Origin: Chloroflexota bacterium
Lineage (GTDB): Bacteria > Chloroflexota > Limnocylindria > Limnocylindrales > CSP1-4
Reading direction: 5' to 3'
Assembly: GCA_027346765.1 (NCBI GenBank)
Contig: DAIERN010000071.1
Coordinates: 1 to 7,122, forward strand
DNA length: 7,122 bases
Shown here: piece after piece, positions 1 through 5,769 of the stretch
How positions within the stretch are numbered: position 1 is the first letter of the stretch
Layout of the letters: each line of letters starts with the position of its first letter
The notes under the pieces: model-generated
The model's database searches: none
What the model saw: only the letters and a program-made list of their open reading frames with translations
Told to the model about the DNA's origin: nothing
Translations under genes and position numbers: made by a program

Positions 1-1
1 G

Positions 2-148
2 CTGGGCTACGGTCGCACGGCGGCCGGCCACGTCGGCGGCCATGTCACCGAGGCCGCCACCGCTGCCGTGGTGGAGCCCGTGGGAACGGATGTCTATCGC
101 TTGCGCCTTAGCACGGCCCCCTGGTTCGCGTCCGGCGCAACGCCGTAG
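2..148 (+). CDS. 3' end of an unidentified plus-strand gene, probably broken at a junction
   Basis: An open plus-strand frame enters from the left edge and stops at TAG 146-148. It has about 48 codons, and nearly all codons up to about position 130 end in G or C, as in the real genes here. The translation reads like ordinary protein, for example the stretch 'VEPVGTDVYRLRLS' at codons 26-39. I do not recognise the family. The last seven or so residues and the stop are simply the antisense of the 'YGVAPDA' motif of the subtilase on the other strand. The native C-terminus is therefore probably missing and the frame terminates by accident. No start lies in the window. It could still be an antisense artefact, but the competing minus-strand frames here look less protein-like. 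Confidence 0.4.
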   Translation: MGYGRTAAGHVGGHVTEAATAAVVEPVGTDVYRLRLSTAPWFASGATP

Positions 149-819
149 CGGCTGCCGTCGGCAACGCTCGAGGAGTCGGCGGCAATGATGCCCGCGACGT
201 GCGTCCCGTGGCCGCCACCGATGTCAGTGTTGTTGTACGGGCCTTGGTCGACCGGCACGATGATCGTGTTGTCGGCGTTGTCGCGGCCGTTGACGTACTC
301 CGCGCTGGCGAGCGTCACGTTGTGGGTCACGTGGTCAGCTAGGTCAGGGTGCGTCGCGTCACAACCAGAGTCGACCACGGCCACGGTCACGCCCTTGCCG
401 GTGAACCCCGCCGCGCGCACCGCTGCGCCGCCCATCGCGTTCGACGATGCGGTGTCGAGCAGCTCAATCTGATCGTCGGGATAGACATCGAGGGCGACGC
501 CGCTGGTAACGGCACGCTTCATGGCGCTGACTGGTCCCTTGACCAGGGCGAGCGGCGTCTTGTGCATGGCCTGGACGGTCAGGCCCAGGCTCGAGAGAGC
601 GCTCACCTGGCTCGACGAAGGCACGGCGGAGAACTTGGCGATGCCGCGCGTCGAGGCGGCAAGCGACTTGACAGCCAGGATCTGCGACAGGCCGGTCGGC
701 ATAGCCGCCGTGGCGGTCGCCGCGCTGGGGATGATCGCGCTGATGAGCAGCGCCACCGCGAGAGCGATCGCGCCCACCGGGCGTGAGCTCAGACGGGGCA
801 GACGGGTTTGGGGGCGCAT
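94..819 (-). CDS. Secreted subtilisin-like serine protease (S8), truncated after the His motif
   Basis: This is the N-terminal part (241 codons) of a secreted S8 peptidase, which would hydrolyse peptide bonds outside the cell. An Arg-rich start is followed by a hydrophobic signal segment (about residues 15-35, with an Ala-rich cleavage zone near 33-39) and a propeptide-like stretch (about 40-125). The catalytic Asp is D150 in 'VAVVDSGCDATHPDL' and the catalytic His is H204 in 'GGGHGTHVAG'. The frame follows the family only up to 'YGVAPDA' (about nucleotide 136). It then gives ten unrelated residues (NQGAVLRRKR) and a stop. The oxyanion Asn and the GTSMA-Ser block are absent, so this copy cannot be an active protease as it stands. 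The start ATG (817-819) is preceded by GAGGAG (824-829 on the minus strand), an excellent ribosome site. It is divergent from and paralogous to the intact subtilase at 1063. Whether it is a real pseudogene or a chimeric contig end is open. Confidence 0.85.
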   Translation of the reverse strand: MRPQTRLPRLSSRPVGAIALAVALLISAIIPSAATATAAMPTGLSQILAVKSLAASTRGIAKFSAVPSSSQVSALSSLGLTVQAMHKTPLALVKGPVSAMKRAVTSGVALDVYPDDQIELLDTASSNAMGGAAVRAAGFTGKGVTVAVVDSGCDATHPDLADHVTHNVTLASAEYVNGRDNADNTIIVPVDQGPYNNTDIGGGHGTHVAGIIAADSSSVADGSRYGVAPDANQGAVLRRKR

Positions 820-871
820 CGTGCTCCTCTCCAGTTAGCTCGTTTGACTAGATTTGCCGCCACCCTCACTC

Positions 872-902
872 GTGGTGGTTGCGCTGAATAGTGCGCCACC
901 AC
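872..902. repeat. Imperfect inverted repeat upstream of the truncated subtilase
   Basis: GTGGTGG (872-878) and GCGC (881-884) pair with GCGC (893-896) and CCACCAC (896-902) around an AT-richer centre (tgaatagt, 885-892). The left arm carries two extra T bases. It sits about 55-80 bases upstream of the minus-strand start at 819, so an operator or transcript hairpin is possible. No regulator family can be named from the motif. Confidence 0.35.
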
Positions 903-1048
903 GGTGCAGGGTGTCAATGCTTGCCACGCGCCCCTCCGCGCTTTGTTATGACTTTGACACCACACACAGTTGTGGCATGCGCTATTGTGCCGCCCGTGGC
1001 GACACCACGAGCAGTGGTATCTCGCCTGTGAACCGTCCTAATAGGCGA

Positions 1049-1053
1049 AGGAG
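1049..1053 (+). promoter_or_regulatory. Ribosome binding site of the intact subtilase
   Basis: AGGAG lies nine bases before the ATG at 1063. This fixes the start and puts the signal peptide at the N-terminus. Confidence 0.7.
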
Positions 1054-1062
1054 AAACACCAG

Positions 1063-3183
1063 ATGCGGTCACGCCTTCAGCTGGCTTGCACGAGCCTGAT
1101 CGTTGCGCTGCTCCTGGTGGGCGGCGCGGTTCAAACTGCGTCGGCCACGGTCAGCGCCGAGATCGCGCCCGAAGTGCGCACGTTCCTGAGCGCGGCGAGC
1201 TCCTCGGCCAAGCTGCCGGTCATCGTCTCGTTCAAGAGCGCGACCGGTGTGCGGAAGCTCAGCGGCATGCTGGGCAACGTCGAGCGCCTCAAGAGCGCTC
1301 CCATTGCGTTCGCGAAGCTGTCACCGGCCCAGATCCGGACGGTGGCGTCCTGGTCGGCCACGCGCAGCGTCTTTGGCAATCGCACCTACAAGCTGCTCGA
1401 CGACGTCGCCAACCGCGAGATCCACGCTGACAAGGTCCAGTCGGGCTATCGCCTCAAGCAGCCTTACAACGGGGCCGGCGTTGGCGTCGCGGTCGTCGAC
1501 TCAGGCATCGACGCGACACACCCCGACCTGCCGCTGGGCACCAAGGTCAGGAAGAGCTTCTACGTGCTGGGCGATCCCCTGTCAGGCGACGAGCCCACGC
1601 AGTACGTCGAGGGCAATCCCGATACCGACACGGAAATCGGCCACGGCACGCACGTCGCGGGCACGATCGCCGGCACCGGCGCCGCCAGCGGCGGCAAGTG
1701 GGTCGGCGTCGCCCCTGGTGCGGACATCTACATGTTCCGCGCCGGCGCCGGCATCAATATCTTCTCGTGGTGGGCGGTCCGCGCCTTTGACTGGGTCATT
1801 CAGAACAGCAAGACCTACAACATCCGCGTCATCTCGAACAGCTGGGGCGGCGGCGACGGCGCCGATTACGACCCCAATGACCCGGTCAACATCATGTCCA
1901 AGTCCGCCTACGACCACAACATCGTGATCGTGTTCGCGGCCGGCAACAGCGGCGGGCCGAACATGCTTGGCTCCAACTCGGTCTCGCCCTACGTCGTCTG
2001 CGTGGGCGCGGTCGACAAGTCTGGCGCCAAGGCGTCGTTCTCATCGACCGGCCGACCGGGCGGCGACATGGTGCGCGATGCGAACGGCCTCTATCGACCG
2101 ACGGTCGTCGCCCCCGGCGTCGACATCATTGCCCCGCACTCGATCACCGGTGCCGAGATGGCGACGGGCATTGACACCACGAACCCCTACTACACCCATT
2201 CCGATGGCACGAGCATGGCCACGCCGCACGTCGCCGGCGTTGTCGCGCTGATGCTTCAGGCTCGCCCCAAGCTCACGGCGCAGAACGTCATCGACATCCT
2301 CGAAGGCACGGCCACGAACATGCCCAACTACGAGCGCTGGCAGGTTGGCGCGGGACTGGTGAACGCCTACGACGCGGTCAAGGCCGCGATCAGGGGCCAG
2401 GTCAAGTTCCCGCCGTCGACCAAGGGCAAGACGCCGCAGTACAAGCAGCTGGCCAGCCAGGACTGGACCGGCCAGGTGCTGCCTGCGGGTTATGTCGCCG
2501 AGGATCAGACTGGCGCGCTCGCGTCCGACACACAGGTCATGGTGGCCAAGGGCACGAGTGCCCTGTATGCCGAGATCGAGTGGGCCAGCGCCAACGAAAG
2601 CGTGTACCTGCAGCTGCTCGATCCGTCGGGCAAGATCGTGGAAGAGTCGGCCGGTTTGACCGACATCGGCTTCGTCAACTTCCGGTCCGTCGTGACCACC
2701 AACCCAGTCGTAGGAACCTGGACCGTGCGGGCGATCGGCCGGATCAACACCGTGACCGACTACCGCGGCTACTGGGGCACGTACGTGCTGACCAGCAAGT
2801 ACAAGACCCCCAGCACCACCGGCCTGGTGACGAAGACAACGGCCTACAACGGCACCGTGGGTCCATCGGCCGACGCGGTGTACGACTCGCAGTACGTCAC
2901 GTTCACCGTCCCAACAGGCGCGACCGCTGTTGCGGCGACGCTCGACTGGGCCGACGCGAACGATGACATGGACCTCTACCTGTACGACGCCACCGGCCGG
3001 CTCGTGAAGAGCTCGACCAACGGCGACGTGCCGCACGAGGAGGTGTCAGTCAGCGGCGGGACCGATCCCATGATGCCCAACGCCGGGCTGCCGGCGGGCA
3101 CGTGGAAGCTGGAGATCCGCGGCTGGCTCATCCCGGGCACGGAAGACTTCACCGGCACGTACTCGGTCACCGCGCCCAAGTAA
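1063..3183 (+). CDS. Secreted subtilisin-like serine protease (S8) with two PPC-like C-terminal domains
   Basis: This is a complete 706-aa extracellular endopeptidase. Residues 1-29 form a signal peptide: a basic start, a hydrophobic core at 8-22 and cleavage probably near 'ASA'. A propeptide-like region follows (about 33-115). The catalytic domain (about 135-440) has Asp146 in 'VAVVDSGIDATHPDL', His194 in 'GHGTHVAG', the oxyanion Asn295 in 'AAGNSGG' and Ser384 in 'DGTSMATPHVAG', so the full triad is intact. Residues about 470-580 and 595-706 form two beta-rich modules. Each has the 'LxWxxANxxxxLxLxDxxGxxV' and 'GTWxxxIxG' pattern of bacterial pre-peptidase C-terminal (PPC) domains. Such domains usually help secretion or substrate binding and may be cleaved off. 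Acidic loops such as 'DPNDPVN' could bind calcium. AGGAG nine bases upstream supports the ATG. The gene is monocistronic, being divergent from a paralogous subtilase and followed by an intrinsic terminator. The substrate is unknown. Confidence 0.95.
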   Translation: MRSRLQLACTSLIVALLLVGGAVQTASATVSAEIAPEVRTFLSAASSSAKLPVIVSFKSATGVRKLSGMLGNVERLKSAPIAFAKLSPAQIRTVASWSATRSVFGNRTYKLLDDVANREIHADKVQSGYRLKQPYNGAGVGVAVVDSGIDATHPDLPLGTKVRKSFYVLGDPLSGDEPTQYVEGNPDTDTEIGHGTHVAGTIAGTGAASGGKWVGVAPGADIYMFRAGAGINIFSWWAVRAFDWVIQNSKTYNIRVISNSWGGGDGADYDPNDPVNIMSKSAYDHNIVIVFAAGNSGGPNMLGSNSVSPYVVCVGAVDKSGAKASFSSTGRPGGDMVRDANGLYRPTVVAPGVDIIAPHSITGAEMATGIDTTNPYYTHSDGTSMATPHVAGVVALMLQARPKLTAQNVIDILEGTATNMPNYERWQVGAGLVNAYDAVKAAIRGQVKFPPSTKGKTPQYKQLASQDWTGQVLPAGYVAEDQTGALASDTQVMVAKGTSALYAEIEWASANESVYLQLLDPSGKIVEESAGLTDIGFVNFRSVVTTNPVVGTWTVRAIGRINTVTDYRGYWGTYVLTSKYKTPSTTGLVTKTTAYNGTVGPSADAVYDSQYVTFTVPTGATAVAATLDWADANDDMDLYLYDATGRLVKSSTNGDVPHEEVSVSGGTDPMMPNAGLPAGTWKLEIRGWLIPGTEDFTGTYSVTAPK

Positions 3184-3210
3184 CCCTCGCAAATTCCCCT
3201 GGGGATCACC

Positions 3211-3246
3211 AAGGCCGGCGTCCGCAAGGGCGCCGGCCTTATTTTG
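3211..3246 (+). terminator. Rho-independent terminator of the intact subtilase gene
   Basis: A perfect 10-base stem, AAGGCCGGCG (3211-3220) and CGCCGGCCTT (3231-3240), closes a 10-base loop and is followed at once by ATTTTG. It begins 27 bases after the TAA. On the opposite strand the stem is not followed by T residues, so it acts mainly for the plus-strand gene, although it also lies between two converging genes. Confidence 0.85.
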
Positions 3247-3269
3247 TCGAGGCGCGCTGTCTGGCCTGC

Positions 3270-3677
3270 TCACCAGGGCAGCACGACCGCCAGCACGCCC
3301 ACCGCGAGCCCGATCGCGCCCGACGCAGCGAAGATCTGCAGCGCCCGGCGCCGGTCGCGCGCCCGCGCCTGACCGTCGCTGACGCGCGTGACGTCGCGCC
3401 GCGCGCCGAAGTTGAAGACGCCCAGCGCTCCGAACGCCGCGCAGAAGTGCAGATACGCCTGCAGGTACCCCACCGCGGAAGCGCCGGCGGGGAGCGCCAG
3501 CAGGATCCGCGTCCAGTGCGGCGCCCCGGCCCACAGCAGCGCCACGAGCAGCACGACCGTGACCGCCAAACCCAGGTGTCCCCAGCGCCGCCGGTAGGCG
3601 ATCTCGGCCGGACCGATGTTGCAGACGCCGGGCTCGTAGCCGTCGCGCGCCGGTTGCACGCCGATGAAGCTGGCCAT
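3270..3677 (-). CDS. Small four-helix membrane protein with a 'CNIGPAEI' motif, function unknown
   Basis: This is a 135-aa membrane protein. The short cytoplasmic-looking N-terminus carries 'GYEPGVCNIGPAEIAYRRR' (about residues 13-31, Cys19). It is followed by hydrophobic segments at about 35-52, 56-72, 75-91 and 112-133, with a basic loop (93-111, RRDVTR...RARDRRR) between the last two. I recall small membrane proteins of unknown function sharing the C-N-I-G-x-x-E-I signature followed by an Arg-rich turn, but cannot assign a role. I chose the internal ATG at 3675-3677. The reading frame opens to 3782, but the extra 35 residues overlap the end of the upstream zinc-ribbon gene and look like its out-of-frame shadow. 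No strong ribosome site is seen. The gap to the upstream gene is 50 bases, so co-transcription with it is likely. Confidence 0.75.
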   Translation of the reverse strand: MASFIGVQPARDGYEPGVCNIGPAEIAYRRRWGHLGLAVTVVLLVALLWAGAPHWTRILLALPAGASAVGYLQAYLHFCAAFGALGVFNFGARRDVTRVSDGQARARDRRRALQIFAASGAIGLAVGVLAVVLPW

Positions 3678-3727
3678 GCGGCCATTGTGGTGCGCAGCGC
3701 CGGAAAGCGCTCGCTGCGGACCCGCCG

Positions 3728-3919
3728 CTAGTAGTAGTCGGAGCAGGACAGGAAGTAGCCGCAGGTGCAGATGAGCTTGCACTTGCGCTCAATCATCCGC
3801 GCGCCGCAGTTCGCGCACGTCTGTATCACGAGCGCCCGGTCCCAGTCGGCCAATTCGGGCCCCGACTGCCCGTTCTCAGCCTGATCAACATCGGTGATCT
3901 CAATCGCGCGAACGTCCAT
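3728..3919 (-). CDS. 63-aa zinc-ribbon-like protein ending in 'SCSDYY', function unknown
   Basis: This is a very small soluble protein. The N-terminal half (1-33) is acidic. The C-terminal half holds six cysteines: Cys35 and Cys38 (CANC), Cys47, Cys51 and Cys53 (CTCG), and Cys59 (SCSDYY, the final residues). The CxxC plus CxCG arrangement is what a metal-binding ribbon looks like. From memory, related small proteins share a 'KCKLxC..CGYxxSCSD' tail. I recall CxxCG rather than CxCG there, so this copy may be one residue short in the second knuckle. Function is unknown. Single-strand nucleic acid or redox roles are possible, but nothing here decides between them. It lies between the DedA gene (70-base gap) and the four-helix membrane gene (50-base gap) on the same strand. 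No clear ribosome site precedes the ATG, so a leaderless or weakly led transcript is possible. Confidence 0.8.
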   Translation of the reverse strand: MDVRAIEITDVDQAENGQSGPELADWDRALVIQTCANCGARMIERKCKLICTCGYFLSCSDYY

Positions 3920-3989
3920 CAGGCGCAGCCTAGCAAGAGGTCCTGCGGCAGGTTAGCCAACGACGCGAGGCCGCGCCGGTCGGAGTGGG

Positions 3990-4658
3990 CTACTCCCTTC
4001 TGAGCAGCGCGACGCCCAAGCAGGCGGGGCAGGCGGCGTCTGCCCACGCGTTGAAAGTGGAACCCACATTGGTGGCTGCCGCGGCTTCGCGACGGCGGCG
4101 CAGGATGATCCAGCCAATTGCGCCGGCCACCGCCAGCACCAGCACGCCGCCCGCGATCAGGGCAAGGCCGTAACGCTCGACGAGGGCCACGGCCGGGACG
4201 CCGACGGCGAACCCCAGCAGGAAGTGCAGCCCGACGAACAGCGTGTTGCCGACCACGAGGCCGGGCGCGAAGTCACGCATGGGCAAAGCGGCCACGCCGC
4301 TCGCCGCGATCGCCGGAACGCGCACGCCAGGCGTCGCGCGAGCAATGGCCACTCCGCGGGCACCGCTACGGCGCAACCGGTCGGCCAACGCGTCGATGCG
4401 CGTCGCCGGCACGCCGAAGCGCGTCAGCAGTGCAATGAGCGGCCGACGCAGCGCGCCGCGCGCGAGCGTGAACTGGATGCCGCCGCCGATGTAGCCAGCG
4501 ACGAGGATGATCACCAATACCGCTAGCGCACCAACCGAGTGGCCGGCACTGGCGACCCCGGCACCGATTACCAGCAGGTCGCCTGGAATCGGTATGGGTA
4601 CGCCTGCTTCCTTTACAAGGAGCAGGCCCGCCAAGCTGAGCGCCGCGAACAGATCCAT
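3990..4658 (-). CDS. DedA / SNARE-associated family membrane protein
   Basis: This is a 222-aa inner-membrane protein of the DedA family, members of which are linked to lipid-carrier (undecaprenyl phosphate) or phospholipid flipping and to membrane-potential homeostasis. The family hallmarks are visible. Glu17 is followed by 'GVPIPIPGD' (19-27, the re-entrant loop). 'GGGIQFTLARGAL' lies near 58-70. 'R-A-T-P-G-V-R' (Arg107, Pro110, Arg113) is the conserved second loop, followed by 'ASGVAALPMRDF'. Further transmembrane helices cover about 135-155 and 165-186. The tail is unusual: after an RRRR stop-transfer it ends 'WADAACPACLGVALLRRE' with a CPAC pair (Cys210, Cys213), perhaps a half zinc site or thiol pair. 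The frame is open upstream to 4862 (68 more codons). That extension lacks membrane or family features, so I place the start at 4658, where the first hydrophobic segment begins, although no good ribosome site supports it. Confidence 0.85.
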   Translation of the reverse strand: MDLFAALSLAGLLLVKEAGVPIPIPGDLLVIGAGVASAGHSVGALAVLVIILVAGYIGGGIQFTLARGALRRPLIALLTRFGVPATRIDALADRLRRSGARGVAIARATPGVRVPAIAASGVAALPMRDFAPGLVVGNTLFVGLHFLLGFAVGVPAVALVERYGLALIAGGVLVLAVAGAIGWIILRRRREAAAATNVGSTFNAWADAACPACLGVALLRRE

Positions 4659-4905
4659 GGCACTGAAAGATACGAGTGCTGACCGCTCGCAGATCAGTGA
4701 ATGCGCTAGTTGCCGCCCATGGAATCCGGGTCGACTGGCGACATCAGAGTACGGCTCTTTCACGACGATCGCGCCGCCTCGCCCGGCCGACATGAAAACG
4801 CGCCACTCGAGATTTGACTCTCGAGCGACGCAGGCGAAGTGTCGCGCGGTCGTTTGCGTCACACCATCGCATGAGGCGCTTGGTTCGTTGCGCCGGCATT
4901 ACAGG
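4659..4905. other. Intergenic DNA between the sigma/anti-sigma pair and the DedA gene
   Basis: This stretch of about 250 bases probably holds the end of the sigma/anti-sigma transcript and the DedA promoter. The minus-strand DedA frame is open through 4862, so part could encode an N-terminal extension with ATG choices at 4862 and 4793. The composition there does not resemble a DedA N-terminus. The one clear structure is the inverted repeat at 4806-4825. Confidence 0.4.
4806..4825 (-). terminator. Perfect 7-base inverted repeat, possible terminator of the sigma/anti-sigma pair
   Basis: CTCGAGA (4806-4812) and TCTCGAG (4819-4825) pair perfectly around a six-base loop, about 80 bases past the stop of the membrane protein at 4906. 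On the minus strand the first T run (GTTTTC) comes only about ten bases after the stem, so termination would be weak. An operator for the DedA gene is the alternative. Confidence 0.35.
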
Positions 4906-5769
4906 CTAGTCGCCGCTGCCGTCGCCGCCTGAGTCGCCAGAGCCGCCGCCGCTCGAATCACCACTGTCCTCTTGGCTACCATCGCTCCCGCTCTGGCCAT
5001 CCTGGGGTCCATCGGTTGGCTCGGGTGTCTCCGTGGCCTGTGGCATTTCGGTCGGCTCAGGTGCGTCGGTCGGCTCAGGTGCGTCGGTTGGCTCGGGCGC
5101 GTCGGTTGGCTCGGGCGAGGCTGAGTCGCCGCTACCGGGCCCGGAGCTGTCGTCGCCACCGGCATTGGTGCCGTCACTGCCCGCGCTGTTGCCATCGTCC
5201 TGGCCGCCGTCCCCCGGTGTGGCCGTGGGCCCCGGTCCATCATGGGAGCCGCCGCTGTCGTCACCTGGGTCGTCGTCGCCCGGGTTGTCGTTGCCGGGCG
5301 TTTCGTCGGGGTGGCTGGCTGTCGGTCCGGGTGTGGCCGGCTGGTCCCCCTGCGTGTAATTGGTATCCGGTGTGCCGATCGGAACGACAGGCACGCCGTG
5401 GACGCCGTTGTCTGCGTCATCCCCAGGCGGCAGATCGGGGTTGGTCGTCGTCGCCAGTGGCCGCGGCCCGTCGATGATCGTGCGCACGACGACCGTCGCG
5501 CCGGCAGCGGCAAGGACAGTGCTGATCGCCAGGAGCAGCAGCAGCACCGCGAGCAGTGCCGCATTGCGCAGCCGCGCCCCGGTGCGAACCAGGATCGTGC
5601 GCGAAGTCGTGAGATGCCACGCGGTCCATACCGCGCCGCCGGCCAGTCCGAGGTCGCGCGTCCCGAGGGCGGCACGCAGCGCCCGTGCCGGAGTGGGCAG
5701 CGGCTCGGCCGCGACGCGCGCCATGACGGCGTCGGCGAACAGGCGATCGTCGAAGAAAGCGGCGGTCAT
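4906..5769 (-). CDS. Single-pass membrane protein with acidic Pro/Thr/Glu-rich tail, putative anti-sigma partner
   Basis: This is a 287-aa protein in three parts. Residues 1-68 are a cytoplasmic helical region with 'FADAVMARVAAEPLPTP' near 11-27. One transmembrane segment lies at about 69-95. A long low-complexity external tail (about 100-287) is rich in Asp, Gly, Pro, Thr and Ser. The tail contains four tandem PEPTDA-type units and ends in Gly/Ser/Asp runs. The ATG overlaps the sigma factor stop (ATGA, 5766-5769), and GAGG at 5778-5781 is suitably placed. Translational coupling to an ECF sigma gene is the usual arrangement for its anti-sigma factor, hence the call. No HxxxCxxC zinc-binding anti-sigma motif is present, so it does not belong to the classical ZAS group. 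The tail resembles a cell-wall-spanning or stalk region. It could instead be only a surface protein controlled by the sigma factor. The topology is clear, but the anti-sigma role is inferred. Confidence 0.75.
   Translation of the reverse strand: MTAAFFDDRLFADAVMARVAAEPLPTPARALRAALGTRDLGLAGGAVWTAWHLTTSRTILVRTGARLRNAALLAVLLLLLAISTVLAAAGATVVVRTIIDGPRPLATTTNPDLPPGDDADNGVHGVPVVPIGTPDTNYTQGDQPATPGPTASHPDETPGNDNPGDDDPGDDSGGSHDGPGPTATPGDGGQDDGNSAGSDGTNAGGDDSSGPGSGDSASPEPTDAPEPTDAPEPTDAPEPTEMPQATETPEPTDGPQDGQSGSDGSQEDSGDSSGGGSGDSGGDGSGD
5048..5119. repeat. Four tandem 18-base repeats inside the membrane protein gene
   Basis: Four head-to-tail 18-base units start at 5048, 5066, 5084 and 5102. The first two are identical, and the last two differ from them at a few positions, mostly synonymous. 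They encode Pro-Glu-Pro-Thr-Asp-Ala-type units in the external tail on the minus strand. Degenerate related units (PQATET, PEPTDG) follow, showing older expansions. The unit length is a multiple of three, so copy-number change keeps the frame. Confidence 0.9.

Larger units (their letters stand above)
820..1062. promoter_or_regulatory. Divergent intergenic promoter region between two subtilase genes
   Basis: This 243-base region separates the two divergent protease starts. It contains two perfect TTGACA boxes in opposite orientation, TGTCAA at 912-917 (facing the minus-strand gene) and TTGACA at 954-959 (facing the plus-strand gene). They lie in a longer inverted repeat, 910-919 against 952-961, matching at 9 of 10 bases. 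The -10 partners are weak: TATTGT at 983-988 is too far (23-base spacer) and the minus-side candidates around 885-893 match only half the consensus. The boxes may therefore be -35 elements or an operator pair. A second imperfect inverted repeat lies at 872-902, and several GTGG/CCAC motifs lie at 972-1017. Confidence 0.5.

Noticed and set aside
854..1099. 81-codon plus-strand frame in the divergent promoter region
   Set aside because: It has no family features, crosses the promoter boxes and overlaps the subtilase start; AGGAG at 1049 points to the ATG at 1063 instead.
2041..3036. 331-codon open frame on the minus strand opposite the intact subtilase
   Set aside because: It is antisense to the catalytic and PPC domains, is rich in Arg/Gly/His/Val without any family motif, and is a by-product of GC-rich codon usage on the plus strand.
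3678..3782. N-terminal extension of the four-helix membrane protein to the ATG at 3782
   Set aside because: The added residues are Leu/Arg-rich, overlap the zinc-ribbon gene end out of frame, and the family-like 'CNIGPAEI' motif begins properly after the ATG at 3677.
3046..3792. 248-codon minus-strand frame overlapping the two small unknown genes
   Set aside because: It runs through two better-supported genes in another frame and across the subtilase terminator, and has Arg/Ala/Gly low-complexity composition.
5048..5119. CRISPR-like repeat array
   Set aside because: The units are 18 bases, directly adjacent without spacers, and encode in-frame Pro-Glu-Pro-Thr-Asp-Ala repeats.
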